NCBI RefSeq assembly: GCF_017742215.1
Contig: NZ_JAGHKP010000003.1
Location: 1,050,308 to 1,114,307 of the forward strand
Reading direction: 5' to 3'
Origin: Chitinophaga chungangae
GTDB lineage: Bacteria; Bacteroidota; Bacteroidia; Chitinophagales; Chitinophagaceae
Length of the DNA stretch: 64,000 bases
The notes beneath the pieces are model-generated. The model searched no databases and was not told the origin of the DNA. It worked only from the letters and a program-made list of their open reading frames with translations. The translations under genes and the position numbers were made by a program. This document shows positions 7,891 through 16,941 of the stretch, in pieces. Each line of letters starts with the position of its first letter. Position 1 is the first letter of the stretch.

Positions 7891-8925
7891 TTATGTTTCG
7901 TTTGAAGGAGAATTTCTCCTGCGTTTTCGTTTGTTGAAGAGCATCAGCCCCTTATCGATGCCTTTGCGCAGTTCGGCCTGCTGTTCTTCCGGCAGGGCGA
8001 TCACTTCGGTGCAGGCTTCGCTGCAGCAGCCTTTGTATTTGGCGGCGCATTTTTCGCACTGGATGAACAAAAGATGGCAGCCTTCGTTGGCGCAGTTAGT
8101 ATGTTCGTCGCAAGGCTCGCCGCACTGGTGGCACTGGCTGATGATCTCGTCGGAAATGCGCTCGCCCAGGCGGTCGTCGAACACGAAGTTTTTGCCCCTG
8201 AACTTATTGGGCAGCCCCATTTCCCGCGCTTTGTTGGTGTATTCGATAATGCCGCCTTCGAGGTGGAACACGTTTTTGAACCCGGCGTGCAGCATGTAGG
8301 CGGAGGCTTTTTCGCAGCGGATGCCGCCGGTGCAGTACATGATGATGTTTTTGTCTTTCTGGTCCTTCATCATATCCACCGCCATGGGCAGCTGCTCCCG
8401 GAAAGTGTCGGATGGCACTTCCAGCGCCTTGTCGAAATGCCCTACTTCGTATTCGTAATGGTTCCGCATGTCTATCACCACCGTTTCCGGGTCGTCCGTG
8501 AGGCGGTTAAATTCTTCCGCGTTCACGTACCGGCCGCGGTTGTCCATATCGAAGGAAGGGTCGGTAATACCGTCCGCCACGATCTTTTCCCGCACTTTGA
8601 TCTTTAAGACCCAGAAAGATTTGCCGTTATCGTCCACCGCCACATTCAGCCGGATGCCTTTGAGGAAGGAAATGGAATCGAGGTGTTGCCGGAACGCCTC
8701 AAAATGATGTTCGGGAATACTCACCTGTGCATTTATGCCCTCATGGGCCACGTAAATGCGTCCGAAAACGTGAAGCTGGAAAAGGGCCTGGTAAAGACCG
8801 TCGCGGAAGGCCCGGGGGTCTGTAATTTTGGCGTACTGATAAAAGGAAACAGTGACGCGTTTGAATGTTTCTTCCGCCAGTTTTTGCTTAAGCGCTGTGG
8901 CAGACAATCTGTTATGTAAAACCAT
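7891..8925 (-). CDS. trhO: tRNA uridine(34) hydroxylase, rhodanese family
   Basis: TrhO (YceA/UPF0176) hydroxylates uridine 34 in certain tRNAs, the first step to 5-carboxymethoxy/methoxy-uridine. Residues about 1-110 are the N-terminal domain (VAHEGINAQVSIP). Residues about 130-240 are the rhodanese domain with active-site Cys198 in MYCTGGIRCEKA and the marker FHLEGGIIEY. A cysteine-rich C-terminal region follows (CHQCGEPC, CEKCAAKYKGCCS), probably metal binding, and a basic tail ends the protein (NKRKRRRN). The 344-residue length is normal. The ATG at 8925 is the only plausible start. A -7 box at 8995-9002 gives a leader of about 60 bases. Confidence 0.9.
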   Translation of the reverse strand: MVLHNRLSATALKQKLAEETFKRVTVSFYQYAKITDPRAFRDGLYQALFQLHVFGRIYVAHEGINAQVSIPEHHFEAFRQHLDSISFLKGIRLNVAVDDNGKSFWVLKIKVREKIVADGITDPSFDMDNRGRYVNAEEFNRLTDDPETVVIDMRNHYEYEVGHFDKALEVPSDTFREQLPMAVDMMKDQKDKNIIMYCTGGIRCEKASAYMLHAGFKNVFHLEGGIIEYTNKAREMGLPNKFRGKNFVFDDRLGERISDEIISQCHQCGEPCDEHTNCANEGCHLLFIQCEKCAAKYKGCCSEACTEVIALPEEQQAELRKGIDKGLMLFNKRKRRRNSPSNET

Positions 8926-8967
8926 GTTTGAATTTTAAGGACCAACGCCGGTGGAACAAAATTCCTG

Positions 8968-8989
8968 TCATAGCACATCCGTGTTATGA
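8968..8989 (-). promoter_or_regulatory. Inverted repeat in the trhO leader
   Basis: TCATAGCAC (8968-8976) and GTGTTATGA (8981-8989) form nine pairs, one of them G-T, around a 4-base centre. It lies immediately downstream of the trhO -7 element, so it could be an operator or a stabilising 5' mRNA hairpin. Confidence 0.4.
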
Positions 8990-8994
8990 CGCCG

Positions 8995-9002
8995 CAAAGT
9001 TA
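8995..9002 (-). promoter_or_regulatory. -7 promoter element for trhO
   Basis: On the minus strand the sequence is TAACTTTG, an exact TAnnTTTG match, about 70 bases upstream of the trhO ATG. No convincing -33 TTTG was found at the expected spacing. Confidence 0.5.
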
Positions 9003-9200
9003 CGACAATTTTTTTTGAGCCGTTTTACCCCTTTCCTAAAAGTACTGGGAATCAAAACACATAATTCTAAACATTCATTTATAGTTGTTTTGCATATGGC
9101 CCCGCATTAACAAAAATGGCACGCTTTTGGAAAATAAGGTACCAGAGTAGGACGAGACCTCCGTGAGGACAGTAACTTAAATAACCCTAAAAGAACCTAT

Positions 9201-9344
9201 ATGAGTATGTATACGTATTATTTTATTGCCGCCATTGTGGCCCTGTGGTTATACCGGCTGGCGGCTTATCATTTCGGCAGCAACGATCAGAAGGCGAAAA
9301 GCCAGGAAGCGAGAAGCAGCAAAAGAAGGGCGGGCCGGTATTAA
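9201..9344 (+). CDS. 47-residue single-span membrane peptide
   Basis: A short gene starting MSMYTYYFIAAIVALWLYRL: one membrane segment (about residues 5-20) followed by a charged, strongly basic tail (KAKSQEARSSKRRAGRY), so the tail should face the cytoplasm. I do not recognise a family. Support for a real gene is a codon pattern like its neighbours, a sensible topology, and an excellent rho-independent terminator 39 bases after the stop. It lies alone between trhO (divergent) and the LytTR regulator (convergent). Confidence 0.6.
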   Translation: MSMYTYYFIAAIVALWLYRLAAYHFGSNDQKAKSQEARSSKRRAGRY

Positions 9345-9382
9345 TCTGAATATTATTTCATTTGGCAAGCGAAAGATGAAAA

Positions 9383-9412
9383 GCTGTCCGGCAAGGCGCC
9401 GGGCGGCTTTTT
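9383..9412 (+). terminator. Rho-independent terminator
   Basis: GCTGTCCGGC (9383-9392) pairs with GCCGGGCGGC (9398-9407), ten pairs with two G-T wobbles and a 5-base loop, followed by TTTTT and a second T-run. It ends the transcript of the 47-residue membrane peptide gene. Confidence 0.85.
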
Positions 9413-9431
9413 GTCTTTTTACGGGCTGGTT

Positions 9432-10124
9432 TCAGCGTTTGAGGAAGCGGTTGTGGAGGATCTTCTCCATCACCTCGTCTTTCAGGTTGCGGCTTACGGG
9501 AATATGATGACCGCCCACGATCACTTCGTTACCTTCGATGCTTTCGATCTTGCCGAGCGCTACGATGAACGATTTGTGCACTTTCAGGAAATGTTCGCCG
9601 GGCAGGTATTCTTCCACGCCTTTAAACGTGAGATAAGTAATGTATTTCCGCGCCTGTGTATGAATGGCCACATAATTCTGCAGCGCTTCCGCGTACAGCA
9701 CGTCCGCCAGCGCGATCTTCTCCAGCCGGTTGTCGCACCTGATGAAAAAAAACTCCGCCGTTTCCTTTTTCAGCACCGTTTTGGCGCGGCTTACGGCTTT
9801 CAGGAACCGTTCGAAGGAAACGGGCTTCAGCAGGTAATCGAACACTTCCAGCTCAAAACTTTCCACGGCATAATCGGCGTACGCGGTGGTGAGTATCACC
9901 AGCGGCCGCTGCGGCAGGCTGCGCAGTAATTCCAGCCCGGTCATGCGCGGCATTTGTATGTCGAGGAACAGCAGGTCCACCTGTTCGTTATGCAAAAGTT
10001 CCACCGCTTTGAAGGCGGAATCGCATTCGCCGGCCAGCTCCAGGAAACTGACATCGGCAATATATTCCTTCAGCCCTTTGCGGGCCATCGGCTCGTCGTC
10101 TACCACAAGGCACCGGAGGTTCAT
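9432..10124 (-). CDS. LytTR-type response regulator
   Basis: A 230-residue two-component regulator. The receiver domain covers residues 1-120 with phospho-acceptor Asp55 in LLFLDIQMPRMTG, acidic pair VVDDEP, and TTAYADYA and LLKPVSFERF as the switch and Lys motifs. The LytTR DNA-binding domain covers about 130-230 (FIRCDNRLEKIALADVLYAEA, KVHKSFIVAL). The ATG at 10124 overlaps the stop of the upstream kinase gene (ATGA, 4 bases), showing translational coupling. The longer upstream in-frame extension has no receiver similarity and was not used. The target genes are unknown; LytTR systems in this phylum are often uncharacterised. Confidence 0.92.
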   Translation of the reverse strand: MNLRCLVVDDEPMARKGLKEYIADVSFLELAGECDSAFKAVELLHNEQVDLLFLDIQMPRMTGLELLRSLPQRPLVILTTAYADYAVESFELEVFDYLLKPVSFERFLKAVSRAKTVLKKETAEFFFIRCDNRLEKIALADVLYAEALQNYVAIHTQARKYITYLTFKGVEEYLPGEHFLKVHKSFIVALGKIESIEGNEVIVGGHHIPVSRNLKDEVMEKILHNRFLKR

Positions 10125-11143
10125 ACTTGCAAAGTTAAAGTGATGGAATAATCGGTTGGCCCCGGCTGGATTTCTAGGGAATGCCTGCCGTTGTACAGCA
10201 GTTCCAGCCGCCGTTTTACATTCGCCAGCCCGATACCGCCGTTTCCTGCCGCGGGCTTTGGCTCGCAGGTGTTGCGCACGCGGAAGCGGAAAGCGCCGTC
10301 GCTGCGTTCCATATCGATATGGATCGAATTGGCGGCGTGGTGCGACACGTGTTTGAAGGCGTTTTCCACGAAAGGCACCAGCAGCAGCGGCGCAATGCTG
10401 AAATCTTTCACGTCGGGCGCATGCCGGAACACGATATCGTACTGTTCGCCGTGCCGCAGCTTTTGGATGGCCACGTAGCTGCGCAGGTATTGAATTTCCT
10501 TCCCGATGTCTACCTGTTCCGTATTGCATTCGTACAGCTGGTAACGCAGCAGCTCGGAAAACTGCATGAGCGTGTCCCGCGCTGTGCGGTTCTCCTTATC
10601 GATCAGGAAATAAATGGTATTAAGCGAATTAAAAAGCGAATGCGGGTTGATCTGCGAACGGAGGAACTGCAGCTCGTTCTCCGCGCCGGCCCGCAATGCG
10701 CTTTGCAGGCGGTGCAGCGTACGCAGCTGATCGATATAAAATTTGATGCCTGCCGCCGCGCCCACCATAAAAAACAGCGGGATGTACACGTCGTACAGCT
10801 GTGCGTTGAGCGTGGCATTGGGCCAGTGGGTGATGGTGGAGGCGTAAGGGCTGAGGATCAGGTTCAGCACCTTGATGACGATAAAACCGGTAACGGCCAC
10901 CAATGCGGCGAAACTGAAGAAAAATGCGACGTACCGTTTGGTATACAGGTATTTCGGGATCAGTACATAATTGGTGAAATATACGGCCCCGGCGAGGGAC
11001 AGCACCTTGAGCAGCCCGGCCAGCACGGTAGGCGTAAGGTTCGGGTAATCGTCTATCCGCAGGGCGATCCACACCACGAAAAACGCGGCCCAGAACAGCA
11101 CATGATGCAGCCGCCAGCTGTAGATCTTTTTCAGGAGGTTCAT
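10121..11143 (-). CDS. LytS/YpdA-type sensor histidine kinase
   Basis: A 340-residue inner-membrane kinase. Four hydrophobic segments occupy about residues 14-135 with no extracellular sensor domain of note. A short coiled linker precedes the His_kinase domain (PF06580 type) with His168 in RSQINPHSLFNSLNTIYFL. The usual motif is INPHFLFN, so here Ser replaces the first Phe. The ATPase domain follows, with PFVENAFKH and GIGLANVKRRLELLY. It overlaps the downstream LytTR regulator by 4 bases, so kinase and regulator form one pair. The signal sensed cannot be inferred. Confidence 0.92.
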   Translation of the reverse strand: MNLLKKIYSWRLHHVLFWAAFFVVWIALRIDDYPNLTPTVLAGLLKVLSLAGAVYFTNYVLIPKYLYTKRYVAFFFSFAALVAVTGFIVIKVLNLILSPYASTITHWPNATLNAQLYDVYIPLFFMVGAAAGIKFYIDQLRTLHRLQSALRAGAENELQFLRSQINPHSLFNSLNTIYFLIDKENRTARDTLMQFSELLRYQLYECNTEQVDIGKEIQYLRSYVAIQKLRHGEQYDIVFRHAPDVKDFSIAPLLLVPFVENAFKHVSHHAANSIHIDMERSDGAFRFRVRNTCEPKPAAGNGGIGLANVKRRLELLYNGRHSLEIQPGPTDYSITLTLQV

Positions 11144-11223
11144 ACCGTAATTTAAATGTACGGCATTTGCCGGATTCCTGTATTACATGAAAAGTTGGTT
11201 TGGCTTGACGAACGGGATGCCCG

Positions 11224-11252
11224 TAAAAACAAAAGGCCGCCGGGGCAGCCTT
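11224..11252 (-). terminator. Rho-independent terminator behind the small lipoprotein gene
   Basis: On the minus strand AAGGCTGCC pairs with GGCGGCCTT (one G-T) around a 2-base turn at 11233-11252, followed by TTGTTTTT. It closes the long minus-strand transport cassette. Confidence 0.8.
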
Positions 11253-11297
11253 CTGAATGGGTAACACGAGGTGAGCGTACTAATTACTACTTACTGA

Positions 11298-12131
11298 TTA
11301 CTCATAAAGCGTTTTGAACAATTCAATGTCATAGAACTTTTCTGCAGTGCCGGAGCGGCCCCATTGGAGAATGCAGGTCATGAACTTGTACCGTGGCAAC
11401 CCGTCTACGGAGCTGCCTGTGGAGGAAACGGGAGTGGAATAACCATCGGCGAAAAGCGGTTGCACCGGGTTTCTGAAGAGGATCGGCTGGATCACTTCTT
11501 TGGTGGCAGCATTGTACAGCTCGAACAGGAAGGAGGTGTTCCTGTCGTGGATGTTGGTCTGAAGCTCGATATAGGGAGAAAACCGGCCGCGTTTGATGAC
11601 GATCTCGCCCAATGAGGGCTCGTCTTTTTTAAACGGCCTGACAGTTCGGTTGAGGGAATAGAATTTCATGATCACTGAATCGGGGAGGCGGGATTCCGAA
11701 TAATAATACCTGAATTTCGCCTTGTTGCGGTCTGAAGGTTCCGGCTCGTTTTCATCGCCGCCGCCCGCCATGATCCGCGGCCGGTCGTCCGGCGCGATGG
11801 CCAGCAGCTCGAAAGCCGCCTTGCCTGAAACCATTACGGCGGTGTCGAGCGCCACCTTGTCTGTTTCTTCTTCTTTCAACACCAGCCTTTTCATGCCGTT
11901 GCTGCTGCCGGTGAACATTTTGCGGGAGAAGTTGTATCCCGGCAGACCGTAGCTCAGGCTGTCTACCAGCACCTGGCCGTCTATTTCGGCGGTGTAAACG
12001 GTTGCGCCGTTCGGGGTGTAGAACCATTTGAGCTGCACCTCGAAATATTCCGGATGCGTGATCTGTTCCCCTTCTTTCTGGCAGGAGAGCAGCATGATAA
12101 ATGCAAGGAGCGTAAAGATCGATTTCTTCAT
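11298..12131 (-). CDS. Lipoprotein of unknown function, last gene of the TonB cassette
   Basis: A 277-residue protein with a lipoprotein signal: MKKSIFTLLAFIMLLSC, lipidation at Cys17. I recognise no domain. The mature part looks beta-rich, with a low-complexity acidic stretch GGGDENEPEPSDRNK around residue 125. It lies downstream of the beta-helix lipoprotein and STN-type TonB receptor on the same strand, separated from the former by a stem-loop (12150-12180). It may therefore be a less abundant accessory surface lipoprotein of the same import system. Function is unproven. Confidence 0.75.
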   Translation of the reverse strand: MKKSIFTLLAFIMLLSCQKEGEQITHPEYFEVQLKWFYTPNGATVYTAEIDGQVLVDSLSYGLPGYNFSRKMFTGSSNGMKRLVLKEEETDKVALDTAVMVSGKAAFELLAIAPDDRPRIMAGGGDENEPEPSDRNKAKFRYYYSESRLPDSVIMKFYSLNRTVRPFKKDEPSLGEIVIKRGRFSPYIELQTNIHDRNTSFLFELYNAATKEVIQPILFRNPVQPLFADGYSTPVSSTGSSVDGLPRYKFMTCILQWGRSGTAEKFYDIELFKTLYE

Positions 12132-12149
12132 GAGTGTATTTGTTTTTTA

Positions 12150-12180
12150 AAATCGGGAGCGGCTTACGGGCCGCTCCCGC
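12150..12180 (-). terminator. Stem-loop between two lipoprotein genes
   Basis: CGGGAGCGGC (12154-12163) and GCCGCTCCCG (12170-12179) form a perfect 10-bp stem with a 6-base loop, followed on the minus strand by ATTTT. It is probably a partial terminator or mRNA-stabilising hairpin that sets different levels for the two neighbouring genes. Confidence 0.65.
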
Positions 12181-12207
12181 CAGTTAATTCATCATGACGG
12201 GATGTAA

Positions 12208-13617
12208 TTATTTCACGGTCACCCATGATTCAGCGAGCCAGTAGTTGCCGGCGGGATCAACCGCGCCGCCTTTCAGGTCGTTTGAATCGAAGGCGAAGGT
12301 GCATTTAACAGGACCGAGGCCGCAGAATTCGGTGCCGCCAACAGCCGGGGCGTTAGCAGGATATAACGGAATTGCGCCGCCGTTGAAATAGTCTGCGAAA
12401 GAAGCGGGCGTCGGGTCTACGAGCTCGATGAGCGCTTCGGTAGTGTACACGGTGCTGGAGTGCGGGGTCATGTTCACAAAAGCATTGGCGGAATTGCAGG
12501 TAGACACGATGTTGTCGAAGAAGAACGATTTGGTCGTGTCGGTTGAGCAATAGTTTGCATTGCTGTTGCTGAATGCGGCGATAGTGCCGGCATCGTCCAG
12601 CCTGATGCCGGTCGGGTAGTTCGCAAAAATGGAATTGCGTACTACAAAACGCGTGTCAACCCTGAAACGCGCAGCGTTCAGCAGCTGGTTGGCAGTGCTA
12701 ACGGTGCAGTTTTCGGGGCCCATGATGGTGAAGTTAGACAGGAGGGGACGGGTGCGGAAGTTAGAAACCAGGCCGCCGTCGCACTCAATGCCGTTTGAAT
12801 TGTTCGGAGCGTACACAACGCCGCGGTCGATGATGGCTACGGCAAATTGGATAGCGCCTTTGTAACCATAGTCGAAGTCGAACTGGTCGTCGTTGTTAGC
12901 TGCAGACAGTACGTATTTGATGTTTACGTTGCCGCCGAAGATCTCGAGGCCGTCGTCTGCGCCATACAGGATGGCCAGGTGGTCTATGGTAGTGCCGCAG
13001 CCAACGCCGCCCAGCGTGATGCCATTCAGCTCGTTGCCTTCTTCGATCACAGCGCCTGCGTATTCAACGCGAACGTACCGGAGAGAACCGGAATTGTCGC
13101 TGGCTGCAGCGCCGCCGTACAGGTAATCAACGCCGGCAGGCACGCCGAGGGGATCGATACCTTCGATCTGCGCTTCGCCTGAAGGCGTGCTGACGGGCGC
13201 ATCGCCCATGATCACGAGGCCACCCCAGTCGCCGGGAGCGGGTACCGCCACGTTGGAAGTAAAGATGATCGGGCAGGAAGTAGTGCCCACAGCGTTGATG
13301 CTTGCGTCGCGGGTGATGATCAGTGCGGTGGCGTCAGCAGCGGTGGTTTTTTTGTTGCCTTTGATAACTGTACCGGGCTCGATGGTAAGGGTACCGTTTT
13401 TTACCCAGCATTTCTGGTCGAGAATGTAAATCGTGTCGTTGAACAGCGTACGGTTGCCGCTGATAACGGACGGCAGGAAGGCGGTAGCGGTGCCGGTGCA
13501 GGGGGTAACAACTGTGCCTGCGCTCAGTCCGCGGTCTTCCTGTGAAGGAGCATTGTCTTTTTTACATGCAGCAAAGAATCCGGCTGCCAGGGCGATCAAC
13601 AAAACATGTTTTTTCAT
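12208..13617 (-). CDS. Surface lipoprotein with right-handed beta-helix-like repeats, TonB-receptor partner
   Basis: A 469-residue lipoprotein (MKKHVLLIALAAGFFAAC, Cys18). The mature protein has repeating short strands typical of parallel beta-helices: GTLTIEPGTVIKG, GGLVIMGDAPVSTP, SLRYVRVEYAGAVIEEGNELNGITLGGVG, TTIDHLAILYGADDGLEIFGGNVNIKYV. Many Bacteroidota genomes carry such a protein next to a TonB receptor of this type, sometimes mislabelled as a multidrug transporter; there is no membrane span here. No catalytic motif was identified. It follows the receptor gene by 70 bases and is probably a ligand-capturing or surface-exposed partner. The ligand is unknown. Confidence 0.75.
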   Translation of the reverse strand: MKKHVLLIALAAGFFAACKKDNAPSQEDRGLSAGTVVTPCTGTATAFLPSVISGNRTLFNDTIYILDQKCWVKNGTLTIEPGTVIKGNKKTTAADATALIITRDASINAVGTTSCPIIFTSNVAVPAPGDWGGLVIMGDAPVSTPSGEAQIEGIDPLGVPAGVDYLYGGAAASDNSGSLRYVRVEYAGAVIEEGNELNGITLGGVGCGTTIDHLAILYGADDGLEIFGGNVNIKYVLSAANNDDQFDFDYGYKGAIQFAVAIIDRGVVYAPNNSNGIECDGGLVSNFRTRPLLSNFTIMGPENCTVSTANQLLNAARFRVDTRFVVRNSIFANYPTGIRLDDAGTIAAFSNSNANYCSTDTTKSFFFDNIVSTCNSANAFVNMTPHSSTVYTTEALIELVDPTPASFADYFNGGAIPLYPANAPAVGGTEFCGLGPVKCTFAFDSNDLKGGAVDPAGNYWLAESWVTVK

Positions 13618-13659
13618 ACGAGTTTTTTAAAGCAGTTAACTTGTCGGGTTTTTATCATG

Positions 13660-13679
13660 ATGAATGAACTGTGGGTTAA
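13660..13679 (-). repeat. 20-base element behind the TonB receptor stop (copy 1)
   Basis: On the minus strand this reads TTAACCCACAGTTCATTCAT, 8 bases after the receptor stop. It matches 18051-18070 at 19 of 20 positions. Both copies lie just behind a stop codon within the same minus-strand cassette. Confidence 0.6.
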
Positions 13680-13687
13680 TCTCCCGG

Positions 13688-16600
13688 CTACAAGCGGTAG
13701 CTCAGGGTAAATGTGAACGAAGTGCCTTTTTTTGTGCGTTTCATGGTCCAGTCTGATGCAGAGTTATAGCCCATTCCTTTCGGGTCGTTTTCGTTGAAGA
13801 CTTCGGAAGGCGAAGTGGGCGGGTTTCCATCCGGTATTTTGTTGAAATATTCGATGAAGTATTGGTTCAGCAGGTCGCTGATGTTGAAACGAAGCTCCAT
13901 GCGCTGTTTCAGCAGCCTTGCGCTCAGCTGCAGGTCAATTACGTCGCGCGGGTTTTCGTAGATGTCGTCGTAGTCGTCCATGCCGGCGAACACTACACGG
14001 CGCCCAAAACGGTTGTACGTCACGTTCGCGCCGATCACGTCGCCCTGGTAAGAAAGACCGGTGTTGAGGATGTAGGGAGACAAACCCTGCAACGGACGGT
14101 TCCTCGTCGCCTGCGAATCGTCCACATCCGGCTGGGGCAGGCCCTGCGCGGCGTTGGACAGTTTTTTGTCGTAATAACGGATGCGGCTGTCCATCCAGCT
14201 GAAGTTCGCGCTCAGGAAAAGGTTTTTCCAGAACCCGGAGCGATGGTTGATGAAAGAGAACGAATGCCGGTAATCCACTTCAATGCCTTTGCTCACCGCG
14301 TCTTCCAGGTTAAAATAAAAAAGGCCGTAACGGTTGTCCGGGTAACGGTTGCTCACGGATTCAACGGGCTTGTCGTATTTTTTATAAAAAGCGGTGAAGG
14401 ATATGATCTCCACCGGGCTGGGGTACCATTCAAAACGGATGTCCACATTATCCGCCCGGCTGTATTCCAGCCCATGTATGCCTTTCACTACCTGGCGGAG
14501 GCGGATGTCGTAATATTTAAAGGAAGAACGTTCCCTGAAATCGGGCCTTGCCAGCGTTCTGCTATACGCCGCGCGAATGTTGATGGCGGGCGTCAGGTTA
14601 TAAATGACATTGATGGAAGGCAGCCAATCCTGTTCCTTGTAGGTTACGGTGGAATCCGTCGTTTTTGCGTTAGACGATACCCTGGTGGTGGAATGCACCG
14701 TCATGGTATTGTTCTCGTACCGCACGCCGGCTATCACGCGCAATTTTTCCAGCGGCATCAGGTCCAGCATAAGATAAGTAGCGTGCAGGCGCTGTTGGCC
14801 GTCATAAAAGTCCGCAGCGTCCAGCCCGTCCGCCGAGATCGGCCGGTAGTACAGGATGCCGGCGGCGAAATTTTCGGGGGTGAATATCTCGTAGTCTTCT
14901 TTGCCGTAACCGATGGAATCCACCCGTGTATCGCCGTTGTACGCCGTAGGGGCCAGCGAGACCTGTTTGTATTCCGCGTCGCGGAAGGTGCCCCAGTAAC
15001 CCGCTTTTATTTTCTGTGTAAGTTCGTTAAGCTTAAAAGGAACGGTGAGGTCGCCGCCGATGTTCTGCTTTTTTTCCTCCAGGTTGTAGGCGAACAGGCC
15101 GCCGTCTTTGATGGTGGAACCGTCTATCCTGCTGTAATCGAAACGGCGGCGGGGTTTGCCGGTTTCCGGGTCGGTGCCGTCGAGAATGGCTACAGAATAA
15201 CGGGTATCGGGCTGTTCTTTGGTAACGTTGGCGAGGTCGGCAAACCAGTTGAATTTAACGCCTTTACTGTTTAACTGGTGCTCGCCTTCAAGCCTGGTCT
15301 GGAACAGGTCGCCGGTTTCCAGCATCGACACATATTCCTGCTGCCGGCCGGCGCGGCTTTTATCTTCCGTTTCCTGTACGATATTGTCATGACTGAAGCG
15401 GCGGTTAAAAATATTGCGCCAGGCGAGCTTGGTTTTCGGCGACTGGTAAGCAATATTGCCCATTGCGCCTACCGCCGTGGTGAAAATGTATTCCCGCGCG
15501 TCTTTTACGATGGTAGGACTGGCGCGGAACCAGGCGTCATAATTTTCGATGTTCTCTTCGTGGCGGTAGATGCCGGAAAGGATGGCGCCAAGCGTTCTGC
15601 CGGGCTTCAGCTGGCGGCTGCCGCCCATGGAGAGCTGGTATTGCTGCAGGGGTTTGGCGGTGTATTTGTAAAGACCGTAATTGTTGGGAATGCGCGCGTT
15701 CATGGCGTTCATGCCGGCTACATCGTTGCTTTCGCGCATCTGCTGGTATTGCAGCGAGTTCCAGGAACGGTCCAGCCACTGGCGGTCTTTCCCCGGCGCG
15801 CCCCAATAGTCGCTGTTCAGGCGGCGGGTGCTGTAAAAATCGTTGCCGGTGCTGTTGTTGTTAAAACCGGTACCTGCCTGCAGCTGGATAAAATTTTCTC
15901 TCGGGATGTCTGTCGTGTTCACCTGCACCAGCCCGCCGGTAAATTCGCCCGGCATGTCTGGCGTGGCGGTTTTGTTCACCACCACGTTGTCGATCAGGTT
16001 GCTGGGAATGATGTCAAAGGAAAAGTTGCGGCGGTTGGGCTCGGTGCTGGGCAACGAAGAACCGTTCAGCAGCACGTTGTTGTACCGTTCGCTCATGCCG
16101 CGCACGACCACAAATTTGTTGTCCTGCACGGTGAGGCCGCTGATGCGTTTGAGCACCTGCGCCACGTTGTTGTCTGGCGTACGGCGGATCTGCTCGGCGC
16201 TGATGCCGTCGCTGAGGGCGGAGTTGTTTTTCTGACGGGCATACAGCGCGGAAAGGCTTTCGCGTTTGGCTGTACCTACCACTTCCACACCTTTAAGTGT
16301 GCCTTTGGCGACGGACAAAGTGAGGTGAAGCGTGGTCACTTTGCCGGCCTGCACGGCCACTTCCGTCACTTTCTTTTTATTGTAACCAACAGAGGTGATC
16401 TCAAGATTGTAAGTTCCGGCGGGAAGCTCGAGCACGTAAGCGCCCGTAACGTCGGTAACGGTGCCGCGGCTGCCGATGCGGATGGTGGCGCCGGGAATGG
16501 GCTCGCCGGTCTTTTCGTCTACCAGCACGCCGCTCACTTTGCCAGAAGCGCGTTGCGGCGTTTCCTGTTTTTTACGGACGATGATGGTGCGCCCTTCCAC

Positions 16601-16915
16601 CCGGTAGCTGTAGCTGGTGGAAGACAGCGCCGCGCTGAGTATCTCGATGGCCGTGGCCTGTTTCATATGCAGGTCGATCTTTTTCTGCAGGTTCAGTTCG
16701 TCTTTGAAATAATTTACGGCATAACCGCTTTTCGATTCAACAAAAGCAAATACGTCGCGGAGCGGGGCCTGCGAAAAATCAACATCCATTTTTTTCCCGG
16801 GCTGCGCATAAGCATGGCCTGTAAACGGTGCTGCAAACACAAAACACACCAGGCAAAACAATGCCGTTGCCCTTTTCAGCAAGGGCTTTTGTAAAAATTG
16901 CTTCATTCGGACCAT
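13688..16915 (-). CDS. TonB-dependent transducer/receptor with STN domain
   Basis: A 1075-residue outer-membrane receptor. Signal peptide to about residue 37 (GHAYAQ). STN (secretin/TonB short N-terminal) domain about 42-115 (DVDFSQAPLRDVFAFVESKSG), which in FecA-like receptors contacts FecR. Carboxypeptidase-regulatory-like sandwich about 125-205 (GVLVDEKTGEPIPGATIRIG). Plug about 225-345 (VAQVLKRISGLTVQ, VVVRGMSERYNNVLLNGSSLPS). A 22-strand-type barrel follows, ending FTFTLSYRL. The MSERYNNVLLNG signature recalls receptors for complex ligands; the substrate is unknown. It follows FecR by 26 bases and has ECF sigma upstream, so it is probably a self-regulating import system. Alternative start Met4 (16906). 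Confidence 0.92.
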   Translation of the reverse strand: MVRMKQFLQKPLLKRATALFCLVCFVFAAPFTGHAYAQPGKKMDVDFSQAPLRDVFAFVESKSGYAVNYFKDELNLQKKIDLHMKQATAIEILSAALSSTSYSYRVEGRTIIVRKKQETPQRASGKVSGVLVDEKTGEPIPGATIRIGSRGTVTDVTGAYVLELPAGTYNLEITSVGYNKKKVTEVAVQAGKVTTLHLTLSVAKGTLKGVEVVGTAKRESLSALYARQKNNSALSDGISAEQIRRTPDNNVAQVLKRISGLTVQDNKFVVVRGMSERYNNVLLNGSSLPSTEPNRRNFSFDIIPSNLIDNVVVNKTATPDMPGEFTGGLVQVNTTDIPRENFIQLQAGTGFNNNSTGNDFYSTRRLNSDYWGAPGKDRQWLDRSWNSLQYQQMRESNDVAGMNAMNARIPNNYGLYKYTAKPLQQYQLSMGGSRQLKPGRTLGAILSGIYRHEENIENYDAWFRASPTIVKDAREYIFTTAVGAMGNIAYQSPKTKLAWRNIFNRRFSHDNIVQETEDKSRAGRQQEYVSMLETGDLFQTRLEGEHQLNSKGVKFNWFADLANVTKEQPDTRYSVAILDGTDPETGKPRRRFDYSRIDGSTIKDGGLFAYNLEEKKQNIGGDLTVPFKLNELTQKIKAGYWGTFRDAEYKQVSLAPTAYNGDTRVDSIGYGKEDYEIFTPENFAAGILYYRPISADGLDAADFYDGQQRLHATYLMLDLMPLEKLRVIAGVRYENNTMTVHSTTRVSSNAKTTDSTVTYKEQDWLPSINVIYNLTPAINIRAAYSRTLARPDFRERSSFKYYDIRLRQVVKGIHGLEYSRADNVDIRFEWYPSPVEIISFTAFYKKYDKPVESVSNRYPDNRYGLFYFNLEDAVSKGIEVDYRHSFSFINHRSGFWKNLFLSANFSWMDSRIRYYDKKLSNAAQGLPQPDVDDSQATRNRPLQGLSPYILNTGLSYQGDVIGANVTYNRFGRRVVFAGMDDYDDIYENPRDVIDLQLSARLLKQRMELRFNISDLLNQYFIEYFNKIPDGNPPTSPSEVFNENDPKGMGYNSASDWTMKRTKKGTSFTFTLSYRL

Positions 16916-16941
16916 TTAAATTTTAGGGAGGTATTAATTTT

